Positions 1 to 11,184 of a stretch of 64,000 nt of DNA are shown one piece after another. This DNA comes from Tupaia tana. Its lineage: Eukaryota > Chordata > Mammalia > Scandentia > Tupaiidae. A program made the position numbers and the translations under genes. A model generated the notes under the pieces. That model did not search any database, was not told the origin of the DNA, and saw nothing but the letters and a program-made list of their open reading frames with translations. The number at the start of each line of letters is the position of its first letter. Within the stretch, counting starts at the first letter, position 1. The DNA lies in the NCBI GenBank assembly GCA_026018925.1, contig JAKSZU010000025.1, positions 20,501,391 to 20,565,390 of the forward strand, in the 5' to 3' direction.

Positions 1-194
1 AAGTACTGGACCTGACGGCTTAAAATTCACGACCAGTGCATGTGTGTGTGCGCCCAAAATCCCAAGAAGAAAATGGAGAAGGGATTGTGGCGTGGTCATC
101 CCTCTGGGTGGTGATTTCTCGTTCTCTGTCTCAGTGTCTCTCTGGCAAGTGCACATGCCCTATACCAAAAATCTCTTTGGAGAAAAAAAAAAAG
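1..194 (+). mobile_element. tSINE-A copy, cut by window start
   Basis: The tRNA-like head lies outside the window apart from its end ('ggacctgacggcttaaaa'). What follows is the tSINE-A body: 'cgcccaaaatccc', the 'gagaagggattgtggcg' block, the 'tgatttctcg' block, a CT-rich run, 'ccctata' and a poly(A) tail at 182-194. The order matches the full copies at 9271 and 62052. The open frame at 36-269 is a by-product of this repeat. Confidence 0.85.
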
Positions 195-930
195 TCAAGT
201 GGTAAAGGTGGCTTCATCCTGCATGTTCATCCACTTTATTTGAGTCCCAGATTGGTGACGACTTTCTGACTTTCTCACTTTCTTGTTCTCTTGAGATCCT
301 ACAAACCCTCTGACAAATTATGTATATGTATATATACATATATTTTCCATGTATCTTGAAAAATATTAATCTGGAAAATAAATTGAGTTGGTTTGTGAAA
401 CCAATATATAGAAAACATGCTCTTAGTTTTAGATGCACTGGTGGTATGATGTTAGACAATTAAAAATAAACGATCAGTTTTCAAGTTCTACTGAACCTAC
501 TTCCAACGTATATCTCAATTATATTGTTAAATTAATTATCTCATCACTCTCATACCTTCAGGAAGACAAGAGGAAATCCAGTAACCAGGTAATTAAAATG
601 CATGTACTAAGGTTTCTGTAATTCCTCATATAGGAATATATGGAAATATATAGGTAGGACATTAGACCCATTTTTGTTCAGAGGAGAGAGGATAGTTACA
701 TCATTTCTCAATAATTTGAATTCAACAGTTGTATCCTAAACTATGTGCAACTTCTCTGGAAACACTATAGAGTCTTCACATTTCAGTCAATCAATCTCTA
801 GGAACTTTTGAAAAAGAAAATTGTCAGAAGTTCTACTTTCTATTCTCTGTCTTATCAGAGCATATGAAGAGTCACAGGCCAGCTGCTGACCTCAACCCAC
901 TGGGGTATTTTTATAAAAATATTTTATCAG
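195..930. other. unassigned AT-rich sequence
   Basis: No gene or repeat family recognised. It includes a short alternating TA/TG stretch near 318-345. The last bases (913-930) are the target site of the next SINE. Confidence 0.5.
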
Positions 931-1114
931 GGCTGGCAGGTGGCATGGTGGTTAAGGGTGCTAGACTCCCACATGGCCAACTGCAGTTTGAGTCCACACC
1001 TGGCAGCTTACTTTCTCATTTTCTCTCTGTCTCTCTCTGCCTCTCTCTGTCCTTCTCTGGTCAAATTAAAATAAATGAATAAATAAAATAAAGTTAAATA
1101 AAATAATTATTTAA
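931..1114 (+). mobile_element. tSINE-B, full length with TSD
   Basis: The head 'ggctggcaggtggcatggtgg' region (A-box part) is followed by a B-box-like 'gtttgagtcc', a CT-rich middle and the family tail 'aagttaaataaaataatt'. The flanking direct repeat 'aaatattttatcag' ends at 930 and recurs with one extra T ending near 1133. That marks a target-primed insertion. No coding content. Confidence 0.88.
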
Positions 1115-1447
1115 CACAAAATATTTTTATCAGCAGCATCTGGATTCTACATCCATTTTATTTCAAGTGTAATAATTAAAAACTTGATTTTGTATTTCTT
1201 TGGTTCCAGCTTCCGTCTTGCTAGTTTTTGTTTCTTTTACATATTTCACTTCACTGTTTTTTTTATTTATGAGAAGCATTTTATATAATTATTAGATTAT
1301 AGTTCTTGGACAGTTTGCATTTCCCAAAATATTTTTAAAGAATTCAACAAGTGATACAATGTTTGAGATGCTTGCTTTTCTTATGTTTTATACACAAAAG
1401 GTTTAGTTAGAACCATTGGCTGTGGTCGTGGATATGTGCCAGGAAAA

Positions 1448-1481
<34 letters not shown>

Positions 1482-1689
1482 TATATGATATATGAGATGA
1501 AATACTCGCCGAACCCTGAAACTCAATCCATCTTACAAGTACTAAGTTGTTACACAGAAATTTCTCTTCATTCAGAGCCTGTAGGTCATTCTGTTTTATG
1601 ATTTCTGACTTTGTAAGTTTTTTTCTTTCTTTCTTTCAAGAGGAATTGGTGTTTGCTGGTGATGGAAGATGTATTAGATCCCTACTGCG
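1115..1689. other. unassigned AT-rich sequence with A/TA tract
   Basis: No gene recognised. A long A run followed by (TA)n occupies about 1443-1487, possibly an old retroposon tail, but I see no SINE body in front of it. Confidence 0.5.
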
Positions 1690-2453
1690 GCTGTGACATA
1701 TTAACACAAGCTTGCTAGCTTAAAACAACACACACTCATTGCCTCTCAGATATGGAGGTCAGAAGTTTGGGACAGTTTCACTGTGCTAAAATCAAGGTGT
1801 CAATAGGGTTGCATTCGTTTCTCAAGACTCTAGGAGCGAATCTGTCTCCTTGGCTATTCCAGTTTCTGAAGACTGCATACAGCACTTAGCTTGTGATCCC
1901 ACTTCATCTGCAGAGATCACAACAGCCTGTGGGTCTTTTTCATGTCATCTCATGCTGTTATAAACTCTCCTACCTCTCTACCATATTACGGGTCCTGTGA
2001 TTGCATCAGACCAGTGCAGGTTAATCAGATAATCTTTGTACCTTAAGATTAGTTGATTAGTAGCCTTAGTTTTATCTGCAGTCTCTTCTTTTCTTTTTAA
2101 GTTTTTGCCATAGGGTGCATGCGCTTGCTGGAGAGATACGGAGAGAGCAAAAGTGAAAAATAATCTCTCAGGGGTGATGACCATGTTGCAATCCCATCGC
2201 CTCCATTATACTCTAGGGAATTTTATCACAACATGCACACACACCCAATGCAGTTTTCAAGCTGCCAGGTCTGGGACTCAAACTGCTGTCAGTCATGTGT
2301 GAAACGAAACAGTACCTTAATCACTACACCACCTGCTAGCCCTCATCTGCTTTTTAAAAAACTTATTCTGCTTTTCCAGAAAAGATACAGTATTCACAGG
2401 TTCTTGGCATGATGATGTGGATAACTTTGGTGTGTCATTTTTCTGTCTATGAA
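1690..2453 (-). mobile_element. MLT1-type (MaLR) LTR, antisense, split by a SINE
   Basis: Antisense blocks typical of MLT1 LTRs appear in order: 'agcttaaaacaaca', 'ggaggtcagaagt', 'atcaaggtgtca', 'gcttgtgatcccac', 'cagataatc' and, after the SINE at 2085-2341, 'attcacaggttc' and 'tctgtctatga'. Only a non-coding LTR is present and no internal retroviral genes are seen. Assignment rests on recalled consensus order. The SINE inserted after the LTR was already old. Confidence 0.8.
2085..2341 (-). mobile_element. older tSINE-A, antisense, inside MLT1
   Basis: Read on the minus strand it has the head 'gggctagcaggtggtgtag', a B-box region 'agtttgagtccc', the body blocks and 'ccctatggcaaaaac'. It has lost most CpGs and is clearly diverged. 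It divides the MLT1 LTR, whose sequence resumes at about 2342. Confidence 0.85.
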
Positions 2454-3340
2454 GGACAAGAAAAAAATGTCCTAAATCTATTTTTAAATACTTCTGCAAA
2501 ATTTGTACTGAAACGACTTTTAATATAATATGATTTGGACTGAAATATTTAATAAAAGTGAGACAGAGAAACTGCAGGAAATGGGATTTACAGAGTGAAC
2601 AAGTAGCTCCGTGAACTCTGTACAACAAAACAATAATTTAGCCAGGAAGATTTTAGAGAAAAAAAATAGTTTATATCAAATGGACATATCAGATAGACAA
2701 AAATGCATTCAATAATGTATATTAAATCTTCGTAAAAAAGAAAATGTCTACAGCATCTGACCCACGTTCCATTTCGTTACCCCTACTCCATCTCTGGCAT
2801 GGACAGACTCCATCCTGAACATGTGTACAAGTGGAGGTGTCCTCTCACGCTAGTCCCCAGTCTATGGCTATGGCTTAACACCTGGAGACACAGTACTGGC
2901 ATCACTGGTCCATGTTCTGGTCTATGTTTCCAGAAGCTCCTTTGCAAACAGGTACCGTAGAGAAGACTGAATCCCTTCTTTTCCCATGTGGTCCTCGCTC
3001 ATAAGGGAGCGTTCCATGTCAGGGTGGCAGGCTGAGAATACTGGAGCTGTGATTATCTCTGCCCCAGATCATTTGTAAAATGAGATTTCATGGCACCAGA
3101 GAAAAGCAGAAGCAACTGCCATCGTCATCCCTTGCTGTCAGTTTGTGAAGTTGGATCATCACTCTGGGAAAAGCACAATCAGCACCCAGTTCTGGTGCAG
3201 TGTTTTAGAGCCTCTGCCCAGAGGAAAAGCCAAGCACTAAGTGCCAAGAGCTCCAGGTTTGTCCTGAGAGTATTGACTTTATCAGTAATAGAGAATGGAG
3301 CCCTCCATGCCAAAGGGCTTGGTTGAAAACAGTGTACTAT
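2454..3340. other. unassigned stretch, moderately GC-rich in its centre
   Basis: About 2750-3330 is richer in GC than its surroundings and contains short open frames (for example 3090-3326, +), but I recognise no protein, repeat family or splice structure. It could be an undescribed old LTR or unique sequence. Confidence 0.4.
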
Positions 3341-3541
3341 CGGGGCTGGCAGGTGGCATGGTGGTTAAGGACACTGGACTCCCACATAGCTGACCAAGGT
3401 TTGAGTCCCATTCCTGGTGACTTGCTTGCTCATTCTCTCTCTCTCTTTTTCTTTCTCCCTCTCTGATCAAATTAAAAATGAATGAATGAATGAATAAGTG
3501 AATGAATAAATAAAGTTAAACAAAATAATTTTAAAAATAAA
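3341..3541 (+). mobile_element. tSINE-B, full length with perfect 16-bp TSD
   Basis: The target site duplication 'gaaaacagtgtactat' stands at 3325-3340 and 3542-3557. The element has the tSINE-B head, a B-box-like 'gtttgagtccc', a CT-rich middle, a (GAAT)n expansion at about 3478-3505 and the 'aagttaaacaaaataatt' end. The (GAAT)n run looks like tail-derived microsatellite growth. Confidence 0.92.
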
Positions 3542-3557
3542 GAAAACAGTGTACTAT

Positions 3558-4195
3558 TGATATAGACCAAATCAAGAGGAAGCTGTAGCTTTCAAAGAGA
3601 CAGAACAGCAGAAGAGCTAGAAGTTCAATGGGTAAGCCAAGGAAAGAGTCAAACTTCACCAAGGACAACTCTGGCAGTCATAAACTAGGAGACACCCACA
3701 CAGGGGAAATTGGAGGAAATCAAGACGTGACAACCACGCTCTGATCTGCACATAGACCCAACAACACAGGTTTGAAGCATCACTTAGAAATAGACTTTAA
3801 TAAACACCACCTCCATCAAAACACTAGCAATAACCTACTCTAACTTAGAAGACACTCCTCCTAGGAAACCAGGAAGTCTTCCTGGCAAGCTGGAAATATG
3901 TGTGAATGACAAAGGTTGAGTTCTTTTCAATAACATGTAGAGAAAAGGGCCAAGTTGCTAGTCCCACACTGAATGTAGAATAAACATATAAATTTCCTAA
4001 ACTATAATGGCATCTTATGTGCCACATACACATGTGTTCAGGCACACACACACACACACACTCACACACAAACATAAACACCAAAAAGAGTAAAATCAAA
4101 GCCTGTTGTGGTGCTTTTAGGATAAATATAAATAAATGTGGCTAAATGAGTATTTCTAGATTAAATGGTCTTCTTGGACTAAAATATATAGAGAG
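3558..4195. other. unassigned sequence with a CA microsatellite
   Basis: No gene recognised. A (CA)n run lies at about 4043-4068. The minus-strand open frame covering it (3845-4099) is low-complexity sequence. Confidence 0.5.
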
Positions 4196-4370
4196 ACTGG
4201 ACGGCAGGTGGGTTGGTGGATAAGGTGCTGGACTCTCACGTGACCAACTCCAATTTAAGTCCTGGACCTGGCAGCTTCTTTCTCACTTACCCTTTCTTTC
4301 TTCCTCTGTCTCTCTCTAATAAAATTAAAAATAATAATAATAAATAAAATTAAATAGATAATTCTAAATA
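4196..4370 (+). mobile_element. tSINE-B, diverged
   Basis: The head 'cggcaggtgggttggtgg' is followed by 'ctggactctcacgtgacc', 'taagtcctggacctggcag', a CT-rich middle and an AT-rich (AAT)n tail. It is more diverged than the copy at 3341, and I do not see a clear TSD. Confidence 0.85.
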
Positions 4371-4734
4371 AAAAAGAAGAGGCAAAGAGGTTCATTCAAA
4401 GTTTTGGAATGCCCGTTTTTCCTTTATTTCCCCTGTTCATGCAGTCTTACACAGATAAAAATCACTATTTCAATTATGTCCAGGAATAGGTATAGAGTAA
4501 ACCAGTGAATTGGTATTCAACTTCCATCTCATTTAGAAAATATTTATCGAGAATTTTTACATATGTTTTCCTGAGCCTTTTACTGAAAGGAGATTTAAAA
4601 GTGAATATGGCACCATATATACATTTAAAAACTTCAAAACATAGCCTAACATATCCTAAGTCAGTGAACCATCCATCACTGTATGACTATACTATTTGTT
4701 TTCCCCCAAGATTCTCAGGATTCCTGGAGTGTAT

Positions 4735-4738
<4 letters not shown>

Positions 4739-4786
<48 letters not shown>

Positions 4787-4947
4787 ATAGGGAACACATA
4801 TGAGAGAGAATGAGGGCACACATACTCATGAGAGAGAAAGAGAGAGAGAAAGAAAATGAGAAAGCTAACCGCCATGTCCAGGACTCAAACTCACAGTCAG
4901 CCATGTGGGAGTCCAGTGCCCCAACCTCTACACCACCTGCTGGTCCC
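4739..4947 (-). mobile_element. tSINE, antisense, with expanded (CT)n
   Basis: The minus-strand head ends at 4947 ('ggaccagcaggtggtgtag' when read reversed) and has the B-box region 'gtttgagtcctggac'. The CT-rich middle has expanded into a perfect (CT)n run at about 4739-4779. A direct repeat, 'cctggagtgtatcctt' at 4723-4738 and 'cctggagtatcctt' at 4946-4959, supports a single insertion. Confidence 0.8.
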
Positions 4948-4959
4948 TGGAGTATCCTT

Positions 4960-6563
4960 TATATTCTTGAGTGAGGTTTGGAAAATACACCTGGTAATGT
5001 CCTTACATCCCTCTATAACTACTTCTGCACATTAAATTTCATCAAATACCACCACAGCAGGGAGCTCACTTATTGATGTTTACTAAAGTTCACAGATGAA
5101 AGAAAAGGATGACAACTATATCAAAGCTCACTCTCTTTTCATTAAAAAAAAGCTCACTTTGAATATTGATATAGAAGTTCCAAACCAGATGGATGGAAAA
5201 TATGGGTAGGCAGCTAGAACATTCAGTGGTTCTGACATGAGGATGAGAAATTAGATACAATTATTATTGTGTAACTCTAATGTACAGATGCTTTCTTGGC
5301 AATTGGCCTGGATGGACAGTCAATGGGATGTGAGTCATCCCCGAATGATGTATGATTTGGCCAAACACACAGAAGAGTAATGGCTGGAACTTAAGTTGTT
5401 CTGAGTTCCATTATTTTTCCTCATGAGAATCCTGGCAGACGCCCGAACATTTTCTGTATCAGTCAGCACAGTTAACAACTGAGATCACTACAGAGTCACC
5501 TTGAGTCTACGATACATTGGCTATCCCTGTGGCCTCTTTCTGCTTCTTTCTCTCTTGGTGTCCACTGAAATTCTCTGTCTCTGCACTGTCTTACACCTTT
5601 GGATCCCATTTATCTGTTGCAGTTTCTCTCTACTGCAGGCTAGAGGAGAGTCTCACTTTCCCAAAGGACCAGTAGACCCCACAGATTTTCCCCTTCTCTT
5701 GGGAGAGAAAAAAATGTCTTAAAATTCTTTTTACTTGGGGAGAAATCATTCTTTTTGGTTTCCTTTCCCCTCTCTAGACCAAAGTGACAAAATTGCTTCC
5801 CTTTTGAATGTTATATCAAGCAAAGCTTCTCTCTCCAGCTCTACCAAGGGCTTACCCTGTGCCATCTTCCTGCTGTTGTATCTCCGTCACCTTTCTCGCA
5901 TAGTCACGCCTGCAGATATTTTTTGTTGTTCTCATAAACTTTTTTTGGCTAACAGAAGACAAGCACATTAGTCTCAGGTAATCCACCTAAGAGCAGCAGT
6001 GGAATGTTCGGAGGAAATTCAGAGAATCTTGAATGTCAGAAAGCATTTGACTGTTATATGGTATGAAGCCTGGTTCATGCTGAAGTGTAGAAAATCGAGT
6101 AAGATAAAAACAACATAGTTTATTCAGAGCTTTTAAGGATGTAAGTAGGTCACGTCAATGTCTTTTAGTCGTTTAGATGTTGAGAAATCAATCTAGGCCG
6201 TGTAGAGCAGCAGAACAGATGGGGTTAAGTCTTCCAGAACTGGTAAGATCTGAAAGACAGAAGATAGCATTGAAAGAAAGCAAGAGTGATATAAATTAGG
6301 TTGGGAGGAAAGCCCACAAACAGCAGAGGTAAGATGATCAAGTGAGAAGAAATCCCATCCTTCATGGGAAACAGAGAAAAGGCCTAAACGCTGACTGGGC
6401 TGTTCCTCACAGGAAGGCCATGGCTACTCTGTTTGCCTATCTGAGCCCTCTTACCTCACTGCTGAGGTGTAGACCATTTTCCAGACATTATCTAATATCT
6501 TCTGGGCAGCATTATTACAAGCTCTATTAATTATTCTGGAATATTAGAAATGCTGTTTTTAAT
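4960..6563. other. unassigned sequence
   Basis: No gene or family recognised. Short open frames occur at 5501-5722 and 5735-5971 (+) but have no recognisable domain, no splice context and ordinary composition. I regard them as chance. Confidence 0.4.
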
Positions 6564-6812
6564 GGGACCAGCAAGTAACATGGTAATGAAGATCCTGGAC
6601 TCCCACATGGCCAGCCTCAGTTGGAGTCCCAGACCCAGGGGCTTGAAAATCCATCTTGGTGTGTGCATGGTGCCCAGAATCATGAGAGGAGAAAGGAGAA
6701 AAAGGAATTGCAGTGTGGCCATCCTTCAAAGAGTGATTTCTCACTTTCCACTCTCTGTGCCTTTCTCTGTCTCTCTGGCAAGAACACACACCCTATGGCA
6801 AAAATAAAAAAG
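6564..6812 (+). mobile_element. older tSINE-A
   Basis: Starts with 'gggaccagcaagtaacatgg' and continues through 'ggactcccacatggcc', 'gttggagtcccagacc', 'gtgcccagaatc', 'tgatttctcac' and 'ccctatggcaaaaa'. The five overlapping open frames at 6531-6938 on both strands all come from this element. Confidence 0.88.
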
Positions 6813-7159
6813 TGAAAAGAGAAAAGCAATGCTATCTGTTAAGTTGTTGTGTTGTACATGGTTAGATGTAGGAAGAAGGGCTGAACTATCATCCCGTTGT
6901 GTGAAGTGTTTACCAGAAGGAGATAGTTCATGAATCAATACCCACTTGTTTTCTCTAGAACTTCATCTTCCCTTTAGTTCCTCTCACTCCTTATGCAATT
7001 CTGCCTGTCCCAACAACAGACATGGACGGATGTCTTCTCTGGGTTCTGACCAGGGCAAGTTTCCACAAGACAATTTGAAAATCAGACTTTCCATTCTGCT
7101 CGATACCCTTTATGATGTCTTTTTCTTCTCTAGCTGAGATTTCAAGCTTCTTCAGGTAT

Positions 7160-7257
7160 TTTCTTTTCTCTTTTCTCTTCTCTTCTCTTCTCTTCTCTTC
7201 TCTTCTCTTCTCTTCTCTTCTTTCTTTTTTCTTTTCTTTTCTTTTTTCTTTCTTCTC
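7160..7257 (+). repeat. (TCTCT)n pyrimidine microsatellite
   Basis: A nearly pure TTCTC pentamer array grading into TTTTC units. The open frame 7112-7318 reads it as a Leu/Phe/Ser repeat and is not a gene. A homopurine/homopyrimidine tract of this length can form a triplex and is likely to vary in length. Confidence 0.95.
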
Positions 7258-8087
7258 ACTGCTCTCTCCCCTCTATCATGTTGCTGAGAAAGGATGTTAT
7301 GCTTTCCTGAATATATAATATAAACTTACTAAAAGAAATCAGAAAATTAAGTGTTAAGTATCAAATTGAATAAAATCTTGTCATCCCTATTTCCTGCTTA
7401 AAACGATCTAAGCCTAATATAAAATAAAGGGAACAATTAGCCTCTCTTGCTCATGCTATTCTTTTCCTTAAACCACTGGGCAGATTAACTTCGTAATATA
7501 AACAAAATTCTTAAAATTCGTATCTGAAACTGAATTAAGTTTAGAAATTATTTTTCAGTCCCTACTAAATCTTGCCTTTTAGATTCCCTTTTGCCAATTA
7601 GTACAACACGACTAGACTGGTGACCTTCACGGTCTTAGCAGTGGAAGAACTTTGGCTTTACTGGAGCTTTTCATACCTCTGACTAACTGTTAGAAAAATA
7701 TTCTTCATGATAATATTTCCAAAATTTGATTAATAAGGAAGATTTTTCTAACTCCTAATATTTGAGAAAGGATGAGAGCAGAGGACTGTTCAGTTTTCCA
7801 TAATTATTTAATAGTGAATTTATATCTCTGTGATCTAATTCCACTGTAGTGGCCATTTGGTACTTTAACATCGTTAAATATTGACTGTGGTAATAACATG
7901 AGGCAGATTATTTCAAAATAGTTTTGAAATAGACACATTTGTCAAAGTAGAATTTTTAATTAAAATATGAATTTCTACGTCTGGATTGAGCTCCAAGTTT
8001 TTAACAGAGCATGGTAATTTTAATTAAGGTTTCTCAAACACACTAATATTGACATTACACTTGAGTATGACTGAAGATTTGAAATAT
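7258..8087. other. unassigned AT-rich sequence
   Basis: I see no gene, no recognised repeat and no long tandem structure here. Confidence 0.5.
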
Positions 8088-8301
8088 GGGGCCAGTCAGT
8101 TACGGTGGCTGGTTTCCACATGGCTGACTCTGCAAGCCCAGGACCCAATGGCTTGGGAAACATGCTGGTCACCTATGTGTGTATGCCCAGAATCCCAGAA
8201 GGAATTGCACATGATCACTCCACATGGAGCTGCTTTCTCATTTGTCCATTTTTTTTTTTTTAAATTTTCTCAGTTGTTTCTGGAGAGCACACAGACACTA
8301 T

Positions 8302-8370
<69 letters not shown>
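8088..8370 (+). mobile_element. older tSINE-A ending in (TA)n(CA)n
   Basis: The head 'ggggccagtcagttacggtgg' region is followed by 'tgtgtgtatgcccagaatcc', a shortened body and 'gagagcacacagacactatggca'. The tail has turned into a compound microsatellite, (TA)n at 8305-8340 then (CA)n at 8341-8370. Strongly diverged. Confidence 0.75.
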
Positions 8371-8374
<4 letters not shown>

Positions 8375-8399
8375 TGAATTTGAATAATCATCACATTTG

Positions 8400-8485
8400 A
8401 TAACAATAATTTCAACTATAGGCCAGTCCCTGTGTTAGGTATTTTACGTATAATGACTATCATGAGGTAAATGACCTTGACACAG
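8400..8485 (+). mobile_element. possible MIR fragment
   Basis: 'ggccagtccctgtgttagg' followed by 'attttacgtataatgac' resembles the central MIR block (size of variable, threshold of capacity and tissue list). Short and diverged, so tentative. Confidence 0.4.
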
Positions 8486-8580
8486 CGTTGCTTCCACTCA
8501 AGTTATTTCAAAGGGAGCAAACAGACTCACAGGCCAAATTAAAATGCTCAAATGATGTGTTTAAAAAATTCACTAGACTG

Positions 8581-8752
8581 GGGCTGGCAACTGGCATGGT
8601 GGTTAAAGGCACTGGACTCCCACATGGCCAACCACGGTTCAAGTCTCGGACCTGGTGGCTTGCTTTCTCACTTCCTCTCTCTCTCTCTGTCTCTCTCTGA
8701 TCAAACTGGAAAATAATAATGAATAAAGTTAAATAAAATAATTTTTTAAAAC
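8581..8752 (+). mobile_element. tSINE-B with 14-bp TSD
   Basis: The head 'gggctggcaactggcatggt' leads to the B box 'ggttcaagtc', (CT)n and 'aaagttaaataaaataatt'. The duplication 'aattcactagactg' (8567-8580) recurs at 8753-8766 with one change. One of the best-preserved B copies. Confidence 0.92.
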
Positions 8753-8764
8753 AATTCACTAGGC

Positions 8765-9005
8765 TGATGATAAATTCAGTCTGATGAGTAAAGAAGCCAG
8801 CTTTCAGATGGCCAACAGCAGCTCAAAACCTGGTTCTAGAGTCTTGAAAAACATGCTGTTTGTGTCTATGTGTATGTCCAAAATTGGGACAGGATGGAGA
8901 AATGTAGGAGAAGGGACCGTGGCATGACTATGTCCCACTGTGGAGAGGGGAGTGCTTTTAATCACTCTGCCTCTCTTTCTGGCAATTTAATTAACTAATT
9001 CATTC
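8765..9005 (+). mobile_element. strongly diverged tSINE-A
   Basis: Recognisable blocks in order: 'cagatggccaacagcagctc', 'gtatgtccaaaattggga', 'ggagaagggaccgtggcatg', 'ggggagtgcttt' and 'ctctttctggca'. The head is poorly preserved. It adjoins the TSD of the tSINE-B at 8581. Confidence 0.65.
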
Positions 9006-9270
9006 CATGTAAAAAAGTTCCTCAGGAGGCAAGAAAAATTGATGGAATAAGCTAATAGTCTAAGGTCCAAGTATGTAGACTTGAATCCAAAGTTATGCAA
9101 AGTTCTTATTATTACATTTTCCTCTGTCTTATCCTTATCTCCACTGCTGTGGTCAGTAGGACTAAGGGTAGGATTTGAGGCAGAGCCTTCAAAGCTAGAA
9201 GGTGCTGTATAGGAAAGACATGGTCACAGATATGGGCTCATCAGTTAGCTACTTAAGAGTGATGGGTTTC

Positions 9271-9512
9271 GGGATCAGCAGTTAGCGTAATGGCTATGTC
9301 GCTGGACTCCCATGTAGTCGACTGCGGTTCGCGTCCCGGACCCGGAGGCTTAAACTCACGCCGGGCGTGTGTACGTGTGTGCCCAAGTTCCCGAGAGGAG
9401 AATGGAGAAGGGATTGTGGCATGGCCATCCCCCTGGGGGGTGATTTCTCGCTCTCTCTCTCTCTCTCTCTGGCAAGCTCATGCACCCTATAGCAAAAACC
9501 TCTTAAAAAAAT
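9271..9512 (+). mobile_element. young tSINE-A with perfect 15-bp TSD
   Basis: TSD 'agagtgatgggtttc' at 9256-9270 and 9513-9527. The head carries an A-box-like 'ttagcgtaatgg' and a B-box-like 'ggttcgcgtcc', so a Pol III promoter is intact. Many CpGs survive ('gacccggaggc', 'cacgccgggcg'), indicating recent insertion. The open frames over it on both strands belong to the SINE. Confidence 0.95.
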
Positions 9513-9527
9513 AGAGTGATGGGTTTC

Positions 9528-10280
9528 CTTGCGTTTTCTGAGCATGGTACACAGTGAAACCATGGTGGTCAATTTAAAAAAAACAGCGAGCAGCTCAGAA
9601 CTGGGATCATTAAACCTTATTCATGACACCCTTTTCTATCAGAAGATATCACACTTGTTTATCCCATAACTTATATTTATGATTTCTTCAGTAAGTCTTA
9701 CTGATTATTAAGTTATTCTTTGTTCTTCTCACAAGCTACTTGATTATTCATTACTAATGTGTCCCAGTTAATTCTGAGTTTGGTCCACTATAAGGTACTG
9801 ATGTCGACTCTATGCCTCATATTTTCCAAACATTTCATTTACTCCATAAATTGTCTTTCTGTAAAACAAAATTTAATAATCTGAAAATAAAACTTGCATT
9901 ATAATAATTCTAATGATAACTATTTTTTATGGAAAATTAACTTTAAAATGTTGTTTTCCTTAAAGTCACACAAATAGAACATCTTGAAGAGGGGATTTAG
10001 ATCCATCTGCATCCAAACCAATGTTTTTTTTTTATGTTGTTTTGGTTTGATTTGTTGGTTTGTTTTGGCTTTCTTAATTTACTTCATGATGTCACTTTCT
10101 TGAATAAGAATAATTAAGATCTCTCCTGATAATGTTTCTCTGGATTTTTCTATCAATGGTGTTTTTATTTGTATTAATTAAGAAAGCTCCTCGAAGCAAG
10201 AAAATACAAAAAAGTGAGTAGAACATGTACAATATTGAATCTTACCATTAACCCTGACATCTTTTATTAATAATGTGTAA
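9528..10280. other. unassigned AT-rich sequence
   Basis: No gene or recognised repeat. A T-rich, TTTGG-containing patch lies at about 10024-10076. Confidence 0.5.
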
Positions 10281-10528
10281 TTATATATAAATATATATAT
10301 GTGTGTATACGTACACACACACACACACACACATACACACACAAACCATGAAAATATAATACATACATCTATAAATACATATATATACATACACACACCA
10401 TGAATATGTACATATATTTATAGATATATGTATTTTATATATATGTACACACACACACACACACACAGACACACACACACACCATGAATATGTACATATA
10501 TTTATAGATATATGTATTTTATATATAT

Positions 10529-10558
<30 letters not shown>
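10281..10558. repeat. compound CA/TA array with an 84-bp tandem unit
   Basis: (CA)n runs alternate with an AT-rich unit beginning 'ccatgaatatgtacat' at 10398 and again at 10482, an 84-bp period with near identity, plus a degenerate earlier piece near 10346. The long minus-strand open frames here are translated repeat. Confidence 0.9.
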
Positions 10559-10561
<3 letters not shown>

Positions 10562-11184
10562 GTGCAGCTGTGTCCTTAAAGTTTTCTTAAACTTGACTAA
10601 ACTTGGTCTTATCGTGTCCCTCAGTATCACTAAACATTAGAAACTCTTTTCCTCACTCTATGACCTGACTTTCCCTTTACTTAGAGCATTTACTTAGAAA
10701 ACTTGGGACTGTAAATTCTTTCTCTCTTTGAGATGTAAATCTTTTTAAGAACCTCTTTTCAATTTTACACTTCAGGAGTGTCTTATTCAAGGACTTGGAG
10801 ACATCTCTTTACAACATAATTATCCAGTAAGATACGATCTCTCTTTCTCAGTTTCTATGGCAAGATAAGAGCCTAACATGTTGAGCACCATACTTCAAAT
10901 TGTGAAACTACTTCCTGTCATGAAGATAAGAATTTACTTCTCCCTTGGGTAAGTAAACGTATGCTCTAAGATCTACTCATCCCATCCAACTTTTTAAATC
11001 TCTCCCACACTTTGTTCCAACACAGCATAGCTCAGATTGAGTTGTGGTCTCTCTACTTCATTGAAATAGTCCTAAAGAAAATCTTCCTTGCCTGTTGAAT
11101 ATAGTCTCAGAAATGCAACATTATCTCTGGATCATATCATTCTGCTATGGAAGGGTGACACCAGAAAGTCGGATTAACAGTAAT
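10559..11184. other. unassigned sequence
   Basis: I see no gene and no recognised repeat family. Confidence 0.45.

Noticed and set aside
9290-9514. Recurrent 70-codon frame beginning MAMSLDSHVVD in many places
   Set aside because: The same peptide appears at 9290, 29417 (-), 39856 (-), 44492 (-) and 62071 because it lies in the tRNA-like head of tSINE-A. It is a property of the SINE consensus, with no sign of selection on protein.
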